Source: Pedobacter indicus (GTDB taxonomy: Bacteria > Bacteroidota > Bacteroidia > Sphingobacteriales > Sphingobacteriaceae). Taken from it: 64,000 nt of DNA. Shown piece by piece: positions 9,170-18,747 of the stretch. The first letter of the stretch is position 1; every line of letters starts with the position of its first letter. The stretch lies in contig NZ_QRGB01000001.1 of assembly GCF_003449035.1 (NCBI RefSeq), positions 2,046,001-2,110,000 on the forward strand, in the 5' to 3' direction. A program made the translations under genes and the position numbers. Under the pieces are notes generated by a model. That model searched no databases. It was not told the DNA's origin and worked only from the letters and a program-made list of their open reading frames with translations.

Positions 9170-10492
9170 CTAGCGTTTATACCTAAACCACTTAATTAAT
9201 TCTTTATAACTAGCTTTTTTTCCATACATCAAAATACCCACGCGATAGATACGGGCAGCGACCCACGTGGTCAGAATAAAACCTCCGATAAGCAAGGCGA
9301 TTGAAAGTAAAATTTCCCATAGCGGAACACCAAAAGGAATTCGGACCATCATAGCTATTGGCGATGTTAACGGAATCATGCTCAACCAAAAACTTAGCGG
9401 TCCGTGTGGATCTCTTACTAAGAGACTAAACGCCATAACGTAAGTAAAGAGCAAAGGCATCGTAATAGGTAACATAAATTGCTGTGTCTCAGTTTCGTTA
9501 TCAACCGCCGATCCAACCGCCGCAAAAAGAGCACTATATAATAAATATCCTCCTAAAAAAAACACTAGAAAAAATCCGATGATATAGGGGAAGTTGATAC
9601 CAGCTAAAATGTTCTGTATGTCACCTATAACACCGTCTTGCGTCAAACTAGAGACTTGTGTCGTATTTGCGGCGCCCGCGACTGAAGGCATTTGTTCTAC
9701 ACTCATATCGGGCATCTGAGAAGCAAGGATCATGCTGCCTGCAGTCATTAATGCACCTGAAAGTATAATCCATAAAAAGAATTGAGTTAGTCCAACAAGT
9801 CCTATACCAACTATTTTTCCCATCATCAATTGGAACGGTCGTACAGAGGAAATAATCACCTCAACTATTCGATTGTTTTTCTCTTCAATGACGCCACGCA
9901 TAACCTGTGCTCCATAAATAAATAAGCTCAAATAAATCAGCATAGCGGCCGCCATACCGATTCCCATAGCAACACCTGCATGAGATTCTTTTTCTCCAGC
10001 TTCAGTAACCTCCAGAGCGGTAATACGTACATTCGGATTGATAGATTCTAAGGTTTTCTGATCAATACCTGCTTCTTTCAATTTAATCGTATTCAGAACA
10101 CTTTCTACTTGGCTCTCTATTTCAGATTGAATAAATATACTTGCTTTATTTGAAGATAGTAATTGGAGCCTTTCTGATTCAGTGATGTCAGAGGGGATAA
10201 GGAGAAGGTACTGATCCTCTTCATCAAGTATAGCTTTTCGCTCGGAGTTCTCATCACCCACGGCTTTTTCAAATGTAATTGAATTTGTGTTTGATAGTTC
10301 ATTCAATATTAATCCACTGTCATCTATAACTTTAATAACTGCATTAGACGAAGAATCTTGGATGGAGATAGCAATAATTCCTCCCCACATACCGATGAAG
10401 ATTAATGGGACTAAGAAAGTGCCGACAAGAAATGACTTCTTTTTTACACGACTTAAATATTCACGTTTGATAATAAGAAATATCTTTTCCAT
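9170..10492 (-). CDS. ABC-2 type transporter permease (NatB/YhaP-like)
   Basis: The membrane subunit of an ABC-2 exporter, 440 residues. It has one membrane helix near residues 23-45, a large extracytoplasmic segment (about 45-175), and then five hydrophobic segments in the C-terminal half. GVIEEKNNRIVEVIISSVRPFQLMMGKI, a signature of the NatB/YhaP group, precedes the third helix. NatAB-type exporters move sodium ions in Bacillus, but many relatives have unknown substrates, so no substrate is assigned. The stop and start with the ATPase gene are one base apart, so the two form one transporter. Confidence 0.9.
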   Translation of the reverse strand: MEKIFLIIKREYLSRVKKKSFLVGTFLVPLIFIGMWGGIIAISIQDSSSNAVIKVIDDSGLILNELSNTNSITFEKAVGDENSERKAILDEEDQYLLLIPSDITESERLQLLSSNKASIFIQSEIESQVESVLNTIKLKEAGIDQKTLESINPNVRITALEVTEAGEKESHAGVAMGIGMAAAMLIYLSLFIYGAQVMRGVIEEKNNRIVEVIISSVRPFQLMMGKIVGIGLVGLTQFFLWIILSGALMTAGSMILASQMPDMSVEQMPSVAGAANTTQVSSLTQDGVIGDIQNILAGINFPYIIGFFLVFFLGGYLLYSALFAAVGSAVDNETETQQFMLPITMPLLFTYVMAFSLLVRDPHGPLSFWLSMIPLTSPIAMMVRIPFGVPLWEILLSIALLIGGFILTTWVAARIYRVGILMYGKKASYKELIKWFRYKR

Positions 10493-10493
10493 C

Positions 10494-11411
10494 TTAATGA
10501 GTTTCCTTTACTTTTTGAACAAATATGTCATGAATGCTAGGGATGATTTCTTTCAATTCATGTACTTCAACTTGGTCAATAAAATAAGTAAGTACATCGT
10601 TAATGCTACGTCCCTCTGCTACCTCAACCTTACTATCATATCCAAGTTCGGTTGTTTTGGTTTCGATGATCCGGAATATATCAGTATCCACAGGCTCACT
10701 TATAGGCGCTCCTGTTTGACTGACATATCGAATGTGAAACCGGTTATTCCGATAGGCATTTTTTATATTAGATACCTTTCCATCAAGTATTTTCTGTGCT
10801 TTATTGATCAAGACAATGGAATCACAGAGCTCTTCTACGGATTCCATGCGATGTGTTGAAAAAATAATAGTTGACCCATTCTTATTCAGGTTGATAATTT
10901 CACTTTTGATAATATCTACGTTAACAGGATCAAAGCCCGAGAATGGTTCGTCGAGAATGATGAGGTCTGGCTGATGGATGACAGTTGCGACGAATTGTAC
11001 TTTCTGCTGCATCCCTTTACTGAGATCTTCTACCTTCTTGTCCCACCAACTTTGCATTTCCATTCTTTCAAACCAATGTTTAATGCGTTCGGTTGCTTCC
11101 TTTTTTGAGAGACCCTTCAGTTGTGCTAAATAGAGCATTTGGTCACCAATCAGCATTTTTTTGTAAAGACCTCTTTCTTCAGGTAAATAGCCTATTTTTG
11201 AGATATGATTTGGATTTAATGGTTCACCATTAAATAAGATTTGACCGTGGTCGGGAGCTGTTATTTGATTGATAATACGAATCAAAGAGGTTTTACCAGC
11301 TCCATTCGGACCTAAAAGGCCAAAAATACTTCCTTTCCGTATCGAAAATGAAACGTGGTCTAAAGCTGTGTGTTTCGCATATTGTTTGACAATATCGTTG
11401 ATTTCTAACAT
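10494..11411 (-). CDS. ABC transporter ATP-binding protein (NatA-like)
   Basis: The ATPase subunit of the exporter encoded just downstream. It has Walker A GPNGAGKTS near residue 37, the signature motif DLSKGMQQKVQF, Walker B LIILDEPFSGFDP and the H-loop STHR. An extra C-terminal domain of about 90 residues is typical of DUF4162-containing NatA/YhaQ ATPases. The frame is open from a GTG at 11417, but the ATG at 11411 gives the usual MLEINDIVKQY start (305 residues), so I use it. The gene sits upstream of the dnaJ terminator and reads away from it. Confidence 0.92.
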   Translation of the reverse strand: MLEINDIVKQYAKHTALDHVSFSIRKGSIFGLLGPNGAGKTSLIRIINQITAPDHGQILFNGEPLNPNHISKIGYLPEERGLYKKMLIGDQMLYLAQLKGLSKKEATERIKHWFERMEMQSWWDKKVEDLSKGMQQKVQFVATVIHQPDLIILDEPFSGFDPVNVDIIKSEIINLNKNGSTIIFSTHRMESVEELCDSIVLINKAQKILDGKVSNIKNAYRNNRFHIRYVSQTGAPISEPVDTDIFRIIETKTTELGYDSKVEVAEGRSINDVLTYFIDQVEVHELKEIIPSIHDIFVQKVKETH

Positions 11412-11470
11412 TCGCACTAGATTTTACTCATTTAGACTAGAAAAGCGAGCTTTCGTTACATGAAAAAATA

Positions 11471-11508
11471 AAAAAAAGCCCGCCATATGAATATGGTAGG
11501 CTTTTTTT
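11471..11508 (-). terminator. Rho-independent terminator of grpE-dnaJ
   Basis: A hairpin with arms AAAAAAAGCC-CG-CCATAT and ATATGG-TA-GGCTTTTTTT: a GGC/GCC clamp, a 2x2 internal mismatch, a 6-bp upper stem and a 2-base loop. It has T-runs on either strand, so it can work in both directions, and it lies 34 bases after the dnaJ stop on the minus strand. On sequence alone it is one of the two clearest terminators in the window. Confidence 0.88.
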
Positions 11509-11541
11509 GTGATCCAGTCTGGATGTCTATCTTTTACGAGG

Positions 11542-12690
11542 TTAATCAAAATATTCTTTCATCCTCTCAAAAAAGCTTTTTTCACCTTTACGAGGTTGTG
11601 GTTTGAAATTGTTCGACTCACGTAAGCCTTCCAGTTGTGCTTTTTCTTCTTTAGAAAGATTTTTTGGCGTCCAAATATTGACATAAACCAATTGGTCTCC
11701 TCGGTGATAGGAATTAACCTCAGGGATACCTTTTCCTTTTAAGCGCAAGATTTTCCCTGCTTGTGTACCTGGTTCAATTTTAATTTTAGCTTTTCCACTT
11801 ATAGTTGGTACTTCTATCGATGTACCTAATGCAGCATCTACAAAACTTATGTAGAGGTCATAAACTATGTTTATGCCTTCCCGTTTTAAGATCTCATGAG
11901 GAACCTCGTCAATAACAATGATCAAGTCACCAGGAATACCATCATGCGGCGCTGCGTTCCCTTTTCCTGACATCGATAGTTGTATGCCTTCTGTCACCCC
12001 GGGAGGGATGTTAATTGAAATGGTTTCCTCTCCTTTATGCACGCCCTCACCATGGCATGTTTCACATTTATCCGTGATGGAGTTTCCTGTTCCGTTACAA
12101 GTAGGGCATGTGCTTGATGTTTGCATCTGACCAAGAATGGTATTAGTTACACGACGCACGGTACCTGTACCATTACATGTAGAACATGTGCTGAATGCCG
12201 CAGCATTTTTAGCGCCTGTCCCATTACAAGGTTTACATGATACATTTTTGTTTACCTTGATCTTTTTTTCTACTCCGGAAGCTATTTCTTCAAGAGTTAG
12301 TTTGACCCGAATCCTTAGATTACTACCGCGAGCCGTTCGGCGACCACCGCTGGAAGCTGCTCCTCCGAAGAAGCTATCAAAAGGGCTACCACCAGCCGCT
12401 CCCCCAAAAATATCTCCAAATTGACTGAATATGTCGTCCATATTCATGCCTCCCTGACTTCCGCCGAAACCACCACCAAAGCCAAACTGGTCAAAATTGC
12501 TCCGCTTTTTTGGGTTGCTCAGAATTTCATAAGCTTCTGCAGCTTCCTTGAACTTCTCTTCAGCTTCACTGTTATTAGGGTTTTTATCCGGATGATATTT
12601 GATTGCCAACTTCCTATAGGCTGATTTAATTTCAGCCTGAGTAGCCGACCTTGAAACTCCTAATACATCATAATAATCTCGCTTCGACAT
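11542..12690 (-). CDS. dnaJ: Chaperone protein DnaJ
   Basis: The Hsp40 co-chaperone that delivers unfolded proteins to DnaK and stimulates its ATPase. Full domain order is present in 382 residues: J domain with YHPDKNP; Gly/Phe-rich region (about 72-115); four zinc-binding CxxCxGxG repeats ([32 protein letters not shown]); and C-terminal substrate-binding beta domains. It follows grpE by 25 bases on the same strand and is closed by a strong terminator. dnaK is not in the window. Confidence 0.97.
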   Translation of the reverse strand: MSKRDYYDVLGVSRSATQAEIKSAYRKLAIKYHPDKNPNNSEAEEKFKEAAEAYEILSNPKKRSNFDQFGFGGGFGGSQGGMNMDDIFSQFGDIFGGAAGGSPFDSFFGGAASSGGRRTARGSNLRIRVKLTLEEIASGVEKKIKVNKNVSCKPCNGTGAKNAAAFSTCSTCNGTGTVRRVTNTILGQMQTSSTCPTCNGTGNSITDKCETCHGEGVHKGEETISINIPPGVTEGIQLSMSGKGNAAPHDGIPGDLIIVIDEVPHEILKREGINIVYDLYISFVDAALGTSIEVPTISGKAKIKIEPGTQAGKILRLKGKGIPEVNSYHRGDQLVYVNIWTPKNLSKEEKAQLEGLRESNNFKPQPRKGEKSFFERMKEYFD

Positions 12691-12715
12691 TGTTTTGTTT
12701 TTATCCTACAGCTAT

Positions 12716-13297
12716 TTAACTTCCTACTACAACTTTGGCGTAACGAAGTACTTTATCATTTAAAAAATATCCTTTTTCCACTTCGTCTATGACCTTACCT
12801 TTTAGATCATCACTTGGCGCTGGGATTTTGGTTACAGCTTCATGCAAATCTGCGTCAAATGGTTGGTTGATAGACTCCATTGGTTTTAGACCCTTTAGCT
12901 CCAAAGTCTTTTTTAATTTCTGCGAAATTAATAGAATTCCTTCTTTCACAGAATCGATATTCTCAGTGCCTTCAGCAGCTTTAATTGCACGATCAAAATC
13001 ATCAATAATCGGTAATAGGTCATTAATGACATCTTTTCCTGCAGTTTGTAAAAACTCTACACGTTCTTTAGAAGAGCGTCTTTTATAGTTGTCAAATTCC
13101 GCATACAGGCGCACATATTTATCTTTTGCTTCTTCTAGTTCTTGCTTTAAAGAATCTTCCGAAGAAACGGCATCATCATCTGAACTGTCTTCACTATGAG
13201 ATACGTTTTTTGCATGTTTACGAGCTTCATTCACCGATTCTAATTCGTCCGTAATATTTTTATTGTCCAAATGTTCTTCTGGATGTTTATTTTCCAT
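12716..13297 (-). CDS. grpE: Nucleotide exchange factor GrpE
   Basis: GrpE releases ADP from DnaK in the Hsp70 cycle. The 193-residue protein has an acidic, Ser/Asp-rich N-terminal tail, a long helix (about residues 48-110, containing KYVRLYAEFDNYKRRSSKE) and the C-terminal beta domain with DLHEAVTKIP and GYFLNDKVLRYAKVVVG. It forms an operon with dnaJ. A possible sigma-54-type promoter lies 35 bases upstream, listed separately. Confidence 0.96.
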   Translation of the reverse strand: MENKHPEEHLDNKNITDELESVNEARKHAKNVSHSEDSSDDDAVSSEDSLKQELEEAKDKYVRLYAEFDNYKRRSSKERVEFLQTAGKDVINDLLPIIDDFDRAIKAAEGTENIDSVKEGILLISQKLKKTLELKGLKPMESINQPFDADLHEAVTKIPAPSDDLKGKVIDEVEKGYFLNDKVLRYAKVVVGS

Positions 13298-13331
13298 TTG
13301 AATAATTTATTTAATGGTACAGGAAAGTCTT

Positions 13332-13348
13332 ATCAATTGTATTGCCAA
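13332..13348 (-). promoter_or_regulatory. Possible sigma-54-like promoter of grpE-dnaJ
   Basis: On the minus strand the bases TTGGCAATACAATTGAT match the -24/-12 layout of sigma-54 promoters: TTGGCA, correct spacing, then TTG, with the usual GC reduced to GA. It lies about 35 bases before the grpE start, a sensible distance. The -12 half is imperfect, so this is a candidate only. Confidence 0.35.
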
Positions 13349-13383
13349 ACGTTTTTGTCCGCCAACATGTCAGTTTTTCACTT

Positions 13384-14073
13384 CTACTGAATGTCAATAT
13401 TGTCCAATAACGAACCTGAGTGGGTTTTGATAATACGTGATGGTAAGTTTTTGATAATTTGATAGTCATGTGTAGCCATAAGAATGGCAGTTCCGCTACG
13501 GCTGATTTCTCGAAGCAGTAGCACGATTTCTTCAGAGGTATCTGGATCTAAATTACCTGTTGGTTCATCAGCTAAGATAACTTCCGGATTATTGAGAAGT
13601 GCACGTGCAATCACAACTCTTTGCTGCTCACCACCAGACAGTTCGTGAGGCATTTTTTTGAGCTTTGAACGCAGTCCAACCTTTTCAAGTACGTCCAGCA
13701 TTCTTTCGTTCATCATATTTTTGTCTTTCCAGCCGGTTGCTTTTAGAACAAATTCAAGGTTTTTCTCAATTGTTCTGTCAGTTAGTAAATGAAAATCTTG
13801 AAAGACGATACCTAGTTTCCGACGTAAAAACGGAATATCCCGTTCTGCCAATTTCTTTAGATCGAAACCTGCGACCATTCCTTCGCCCGCAGCAATTGGC
13901 AAGTCGCCATAAATAACCTTTAGTAAACTGCTTTTTCCGGATCCTGTTTGACCGATAAGATAAACGAATTCGCCAGATTGTACACTGAGCGCGACGTTGG
14001 AAAGTACTAAATGTTGAGGTTGATATATGTCTACACTTTTAAGAGCGATAACTGTATTCTGATCCATGTTCAA
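13384..14073 (-). CDS. ftsE: Cell-division ATP-binding protein FtsE-like ABC ATPase
   Basis: A 229-residue ABC ATPase of the FtsE/LolD group. It has Walker A GQTGSGKSSLL near residue 39, the Q-loop VFQDFHLLTDRTI typical of FtsE, signature LSGGEQQRVVIARAL, Walker B VILADEPTGNLDP and H-loop ATHD. FtsE works with the permease FtsX at the division septum to activate cell-wall hydrolases. No FtsX-like permease lies beside it, as is often so in Bacteroidota, hence some doubt about the symbol. Its start overlaps the stop of the 67-residue gene by four bases (ATGA), which indicates translational coupling. Confidence 0.82.
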   Translation of the reverse strand: MNMDQNTVIALKSVDIYQPQHLVLSNVALSVQSGEFVYLIGQTGSGKSSLLKVIYGDLPIAAGEGMVAGFDLKKLAERDIPFLRRKLGIVFQDFHLLTDRTIEKNLEFVLKATGWKDKNMMNERMLDVLEKVGLRSKLKKMPHELSGGEQQRVVIARALLNNPEVILADEPTGNLDPDTSEEIVLLLREISRSGTAILMATHDYQIIKNLPSRIIKTHSGSLLDNIDIQ

Positions 14074-14273
14074 AGTTCTAATTTTCTTATAATTCCAAAA
14101 GGCATTTCATTAATAACGCTCATAATAGCGTCTTTCTGATCTCCAAGTCCCAGCTTTTCTAACGATTTGTCTGGTCTGTCAACCCGGAAATAGGCGAGGA
14201 GCGTAAACTCTTCGTCTCTCAACTGCACATAATCTGGAATTTTTGCAACTCCTTTTACTTTAATAATGTACAT
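14070..14273 (-). CDS. Small conserved protein of unknown function (67 aa)
   Basis: A soluble protein with no signal, no cysteines and no membrane segment. It is rich in charged residues, with a beta-strand-like start (MYIIKVKGVAKIPDYVQLRD) and a C-terminal helix-like segment. I do not recognise the family. Its start lies 20 bases after the acyl-CoA reductase stop, and its stop overlaps the ftsE start as ATGA, so the frame is almost certainly real and translated. By context it could belong with either the reductase or the FtsE-like ATPase. Confidence 0.7.
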   Translation of the reverse strand: MYIIKVKGVAKIPDYVQLRDEEFTLLAYFRVDRPDKSLEKLGLGDQKDAIMSVINEMPFGIIRKLEL

Positions 14274-14293
14274 GACCCAAAGTTAAGGATAAA

Positions 14294-15316
14294 CTACCTA
14301 TTGGCATTTAAAAAATCCAAAATATTTACACCATCTGCATAATCGCTAAGTCCTGGTTTCTGACTTTTACCAAACGGGACGGAGGGAGAGATTCCGTCAA
14401 TATTTGTATGACCTACGATGCATTGGATTTTCTCAGCTTCTATAACGAGTCGCTCATTTAATTCCTGCAAGTCTTGGTACTCTTCGAAATAAATAACACC
14501 GAGTGGCGAGGCGATACGCTCGTCTCGTTTCAAAAGCAAAAAGCCATTATCCATATGTTCATCGCCGTTTACAAGGTAGATAGCTTTGTTATATTCATAA
14601 TTATTGTTGTATTTGTAATGGTTGCTTATGTCAGCATATTCTTCGATGGCTTTAAAAAAAACAGAATAGTCAAAAGCAGCAGGGAAGAAAATTTTTGAAA
14701 CGTTACGACACCCCAGTCCGAAATAATCCAATATATCTTTGCCCAATTTTTTAAAATCAGCTTCTGTATCGTCCTTCATGATCAGAGCAACACCGTTCCT
14801 GTTTTTTCTAATGATATGGGGAACATTTCTAAAATAATAGTCAAAATAGCGAGCAGTATTATTACTTCCTGTAGCAATAATAAGATCGAAGTCGTTAAGC
14901 TTATCGACGATATTTATTTTAGCCGTAAATTCTGGTTCAATTGCAATTAATTGATCGAGTATATAAGGAATTATGATATCATCATCCGAAGAAGTTTTGA
15001 TTTGTACATTAAAGCCAGCTATAAGGCAAGTTAGAACATCGTGAAAACCAACCATAGGTATATTCCCAGCAAGGATTAGACCTACTGTTTTATCCGTTCG
15101 TATCTCAAGATTTTCATGATAAGGTTTTATCCACTCGTCCAAGTTTGCCTGATCTAGTAGATTTAGATTAGAATGGATAGCTTGTCGAATATTATCTGGC
15201 GTAAACCAAGCGTTGCGTGAATAGGCTTTTGATATCACATCTTCTAACATATCGTTGTTAGCTAAGATGCGATTCTTCAATATTGAAAAAGCCGCCAATC
15301 GTTGATAAGTTGTCAA
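14294..15316 (-). CDS. Acyl-CoA reductase, LuxC-like
   Basis: A 340-residue protein of the LuxC/acyl-CoA reductase family, a branch of the aldehyde dehydrogenase superfamily that reduces acyl thioesters to aldehydes with NADPH. Visible features are GLILAGNIPMVGFHDVL (about residues 80-96), LIIATGSNNTARYFDYYF, and the candidate catalytic cysteine in LGLGCRNVSKIF near residue 203. Luminescence partners (luxD, luxE, luxAB) are absent, so a lipid or other aldehyde role is more likely. It is divergent from a ferredoxin gene and followed by the 67-residue protein and ftsE. Confidence 0.85.
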   Translation of the reverse strand: MTTYQRLAAFSILKNRILANNDMLEDVISKAYSRNAWFTPDNIRQAIHSNLNLLDQANLDEWIKPYHENLEIRTDKTVGLILAGNIPMVGFHDVLTCLIAGFNVQIKTSSDDDIIIPYILDQLIAIEPEFTAKINIVDKLNDFDLIIATGSNNTARYFDYYFRNVPHIIRKNRNGVALIMKDDTEADFKKLGKDILDYFGLGCRNVSKIFFPAAFDYSVFFKAIEEYADISNHYKYNNNYEYNKAIYLVNGDEHMDNGFLLLKRDERIASPLGVIYFEEYQDLQELNERLVIEAEKIQCIVGHTNIDGISPSVPFGKSQKPGLSDYADGVNILDFLNANR

Positions 15317-15354
15317 AATCTCTACGTTTTTACTATAATTACTTAATAATGCCT

Positions 15355-15374
15355 TATATTTGTGTACAAAAATA
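15355..15374. promoter_or_regulatory. Back-to-back -7 elements of the ferredoxin and reductase genes
   Basis: On the plus strand TATATTTG (15355-15362) and on the minus strand TATTTTTG (15367-15374) both match TAnnTTTG. They sit four bases apart in the 138-base divergent gap between the LuxC-like gene and the ferredoxin gene. Neither has a clear -33 TTTG at the standard spacing. Confidence 0.4.
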
Positions 15375-15418
15375 GGAAACTTATTTTTAAGCTTAATGCA
15401 AGTATGTTTCTTAGGTAG

Positions 15419-15805
<387 letters not shown>

Positions 15806-15877
15806 GAGTGAGTGAGAGTGAACCCTCTCACCACATAGAATCGTAAACTTTCAATTTAAAATTAAAACCCAATTTGC

Positions 15878-16348
15878 TTAACTATCAGTCTTATTTGGTA
15901 CGATAAGAACTGGACATAACGATCTGCGAGCGACGCCTTCGGCCACGCTACCTGATATAAAATGATCAAATCCTGTGCGCCCATGCGTCCCTAATATAAT
16001 TAGATCAGCTTTCCATTCCTCGGCTGTGTTGAGTATTTCGATACGCGGGTTGCCGATTTTACTAAAAGTAAGAAGTTCTTTGCTGCTATTCCATTTCGAC
16101 TCATAACGTTCTAGGATAGCTTTTGATGTTTCCTCTTGCATTTCTGTAACCTCTGGAAGTACCAGTGGTTGCTGCCCTAATAGCGGGTCACCAGAATAGG
16201 TAGTTGCTGGTGGATCCATAACATTTAATAATGCTACACTAGCATTCATAACATGCGCTAAATGAAAACCATATAATGCGGCCTTTTCAGAATAAGGGCT
16301 ATCATCAATGGCAATAAGGATACGTTGAAAATTATTGATTACTGACAT
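15878..16348 (-). CDS. Universal stress protein (UspA family)
   Basis: A single-domain Usp of 156 residues with a Rossmann-like alpha/beta fold. ILIAIDDSPYSEKAALYGFHLA forms the first strand and helix, and GTHGRTGFDHFISGSVAEGV matches the ATP-binding signature Gx2Gx9G(S/T), so it is predicted to bind ATP. Usp proteins respond to starvation and stress, with roles that differ between species. It converges with the ferredoxin gene and is preceded by the WD40 gene at a 79-base gap; no operon is obvious. Confidence 0.92.
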   Translation of the reverse strand: MSVINNFQRILIAIDDSPYSEKAALYGFHLAHVMNASVALLNVMDPPATTYSGDPLLGQQPLVLPEVTEMQEETSKAILERYESKWNSSKELLTFSKIGNPRIEILNTAEEWKADLIILGTHGRTGFDHFISGSVAEGVARRSLCPVLIVPNKTDS

Positions 16349-16427
16349 CAGTTTTTTGCTTTTGATTACCTAAATATAACAAAAAAACGACAATGTAGTT
16401 TTTAATCAGAACAGAATGTTTTGAAAC

Positions 16428-17345
16428 CTAGACACTGCTGATATTCCACACGTAGGCTAATTTTTCATCACCTACTGAAATAAGTTGATCTGAATTTCTA
16501 TTCCAGACAATTTTGTTGATCGATAGTTTATGCGCATCGTATCCCTTTTCAAAACTGATTGTTTTAATTAGTTCAAATGTTTCAGCATCCCAGAGCTTGA
16601 TGCTTTTGTCCCGACTACCTGTAGCAAACAACGGAAGGTGGGGGTGATAAGAAATGCCATACACAGTAAACATATGTGCAGTAATATCCTTGATTAATGA
16701 GAAGTCGAAAGCATCATAAATAAATAACTTTGCATCCCTGCCGCCCGAAAGAAAGTAACGCCCATCCGGCGAGAACGTCATTGAGGTGACTGGCATCGTA
16801 TGCTGTTTAACTAATTTTTTGAAACTATAGTCTTCCGTGTTGAATATATAAATCCGCGAGTCTTTGGCCCCGAATGCAACCGTTTTTTGATCCGGACTAA
16901 TAGCGATGGTTCGTATTGTATCTTGTGATATGTCAAGATGGTGCAGTTTCTTAAAAGTTTTTAGACACCATATACTTACTTTGCCATCTTCGGATGCAGC
17001 TAACAACTCTTTTTTCTCATTTAAGGTAGCAATATCAAATACAGGTTTTTCATGATAAAGAAGAGGAGAAAGGTTTTTCTCTTCCTTAAAACTATAAATA
17101 TTGATTTTTCCATTACGTTCACCTACAAAGAGAACGTCAGTGTTGGAATCGTAGTGAGCCGAATAAATTGATGATTGTACTGGTAGTAGAATCTTTTCAA
17201 AATTCATCTTTTCTAAGTTCCACAAAACCAGTCCTTTGTCGTTTCCGCCGGTGAATAATTGATACGGTTCCGGGCCATTCTCAACCGTATATATCGGATT
17301 TTGATGTCCACTTAATATTGCGTCTAACTCGATTGAAAGTTTCAT
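16428..17345 (-). CDS. WD40 repeat beta-propeller protein
   Basis: A cytoplasmic WD40 protein of 305 residues, enough for one seven-bladed propeller. Repeats end in WD-like dipeptides (LVLWNLE, VSIWCLK, RIYIFNTE, KLFIYDA, IKLWDAE, AYVWNIS) and contain GH or TGG/SGGRD turns. It has no signal peptide, so it is likely an intracellular scaffold. I use the ATG at 17345; the frame also opens at a TTG three codons earlier. It sits 17 bases past hisIE on the same strand and may be read with the end of the his operon. No partner can be named. Confidence 0.88.
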   Translation of the reverse strand: MKLSIELDAILSGHQNPIYTVENGPEPYQLFTGGNDKGLVLWNLEKMNFEKILLPVQSSIYSAHYDSNTDVLFVGERNGKINIYSFKEEKNLSPLLYHEKPVFDIATLNEKKELLAASEDGKVSIWCLKTFKKLHHLDISQDTIRTIAISPDQKTVAFGAKDSRIYIFNTEDYSFKKLVKQHTMPVTSMTFSPDGRYFLSGGRDAKLFIYDAFDFSLIKDITAHMFTVYGISYHPHLPLFATGSRDKSIKLWDAETFELIKTISFEKGYDAHKLSINKIVWNRNSDQLISVGDEKLAYVWNISSV

Positions 17346-17362
17346 ACACGCCAATATATCGC

Positions 17363-17947
17363 TTATTTATGTCTGCTTTCTAAGTTTTTTGCAATTTTTT
17401 TCAGTGAAATGTTCTTTTCTTGTAATAAAACGATAAGATGAAACAACAAATCTGAACTTTCGTTAATAAAATCTTTCTCCGTTTCATTTAACGCTGCAAT
17501 CACCGTTTCAGTAGCTTCTTCGCCAACTTTTTGAGCGATTTTATTGATTCCCTTTTTTCTCAGTTTGTTAACATAGGAGTCTTCGGTTGGGTTCTTATAC
17601 CGATTTTTGACAATTTGCTCCAAATAGAAAAGAAAGTTCTGGTTGAATTTTGTTTGAAAACAACTTCTAGATCCTGTATGGCAGGTAGGACCTGCAGGTT
17701 TGACCTTAATCAAGATGGTATCTTGATCACAGTCAATATGTGTCGAGACCACTTTCAAAACATTTCCGCTTTCTTCACCTTTGGTCCATAGTCGGTTTTT
17801 AGACCGAGAAAAAAAGGTCACCAATTTCTCTTCTTTTGTTTTATTCCATGCTTCTTCATTCATATAACCAAGCATGAGAACTTCCAATGTATAATTGTCT
17901 TGGATTACAACAGGAATGAGGCCGTCGTTTTTCTTGAAATCGATCAT
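17363..17947 (-). CDS. hisIE: Bifunctional phosphoribosyl-AMP cyclohydrolase / phosphoribosyl-ATP pyrophosphatase
   Basis: Steps 2 and 3 of histidine synthesis in one 194-residue protein. The N-terminal HisI half carries VIQDNYTLEVLMLGYMNEEAW, TFFSRSKNRLWTKGEESGN, the metal-binding DCDQDTILI and a CHTGSRSCF cysteine motif. The C-terminal HisE half (about residues 105-194) has KVGEEATETVIAAL and ESSDLLFHLIVLL. It is the last gene of the his operon, five bases after hisF. Confidence 0.96.
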   Translation of the reverse strand: MIDFKKNDGLIPVVIQDNYTLEVLMLGYMNEEAWNKTKEEKLVTFFSRSKNRLWTKGEESGNVLKVVSTHIDCDQDTILIKVKPAGPTCHTGSRSCFQTKFNQNFLFYLEQIVKNRYKNPTEDSYVNKLRKKGINKIAQKVGEEATETVIAALNETEKDFINESSDLLFHLIVLLQEKNISLKKIAKNLESRHK

Positions 17948-17952
17948 GAAGT

Positions 17953-18747
17953 TTAGAGTCTTATTTGTATTCCTTTGTCGATTAATTTTTGTTTTAATTC
18001 GTTGATTTTTATTTCACCGTAGTGAAACACTGACGCAGCCAAAGCTGCATCGACATCGCTCTCTTTAAACACATCTATGAAATGCTGAATATTTCCTGCA
18101 CCTCCAGATGCAATAAGTGGGATAGATAAGTTTTTGTTTACCTGTCTAAGTAAATCGATGTCAAAGCCATTTTTTGTACCATCGAAGTCCATAGACGTAA
18201 GTAAGATCTCTCCAGCACCGAGTGATTCGGCTTGCTTTATCCAGTTGAACGTCTCCCAGTCAGTTTTAATTCTTCCGCCGTTTAAATGAACATAATTTTG
18301 GTCACCAACAAATCGAGTGTCAACAGCTACAACCACGAATTGCCTGCCGAAAGCTTTGGCTAAATCTTCTATTAACTGCGGATTTTTAACAGCTGCGGAA
18401 TTAATAGAAATCTTGTCCGCTCCGGCTTCTAAAAGGGCATCGGCATCTGAGAGCTCTGAAATACCGCCGCCAATTGTAAAAGGTATATTGATATTCTGCG
18501 CGACGTCTTTTACCAATTCAACTGTAGTTTTTCGACCTTCATTTGTTGCTGAAATATCAAGAAAAACAAGTTCATCGGCACCGTGCTGAGAATATTGATA
18601 AGCTAGCTCAACCGGGTCGCCGGCATCTTGAAGATTTACAAAATTAACGCCCTTAACAGTTCGTCCATCTTTCACGTCCAGGCAGGGTATAATCCGCTTG
18701 GCCAAGTTACTTTCTTTTAAAATTTGATTAGCGATCTGAGGTTCCAT
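17953..18747 (-). CDS. hisF: Imidazole glycerol phosphate synthase cyclase subunit HisF
   Basis: The TIM-barrel cyclase that uses ammonia from HisH to form imidazole glycerol phosphate and AICAR. Catalytic Asp residues lie in [10 protein letters not shown] and in [13 protein letters not shown]; phosphate-binding loops are GGGISE and ASGGAGN. From the ATG at 18747 the protein has about 14 extra residues before the usual [10 protein letters not shown] start and overlaps hisA by 31 bases. A TTG at 18705 would give the normal HisF N-terminus and remove the overlap. The start is therefore uncertain while the identity is firm. Confidence 0.95.
   Translation of the reverse strand: MEPQIANQILKESNLAKRIIPCLDVKDGRTVKGVNFVNLQDAGDPVELAYQYSQHGADELVFLDISATNEGRKTTVELVKDVAQNINIPFTIGGGISELSDADALLEAGADKISINSAAVKNPQLIEDLAKAFGRQFVVVAVDTRFVGDQNYVHLNGGRIKTDWETFNWIKQAESLGAGEILLTSMDFDGTKNGFDIDLLRQVNKNLSIPLIASGGAGNIQHFIDVFKESDVDAALAASVFHYGEIKINELKQKLIDKGIQIRL

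Noticed and set aside
10287-10859. 190-codon plus-strand frame across the ABC permease and ATPase genes
   Set aside because: It covers parts of two well-supported minus-strand genes and shows no domain.
12137-12424. Open frame of 95 codons on the plus strand inside dnaJ
   Set aside because: It is antisense to the zinc-finger and Gly-rich region of dnaJ; its composition mirrors the repeats and no start context or family is visible.
15812-15831. 7-bp hairpin between the ferredoxin and Usp genes
   Set aside because: GTGAGAG/CTCTCAC pairs well but has no T-run on either strand; could be part of a simple GAGT repeat.
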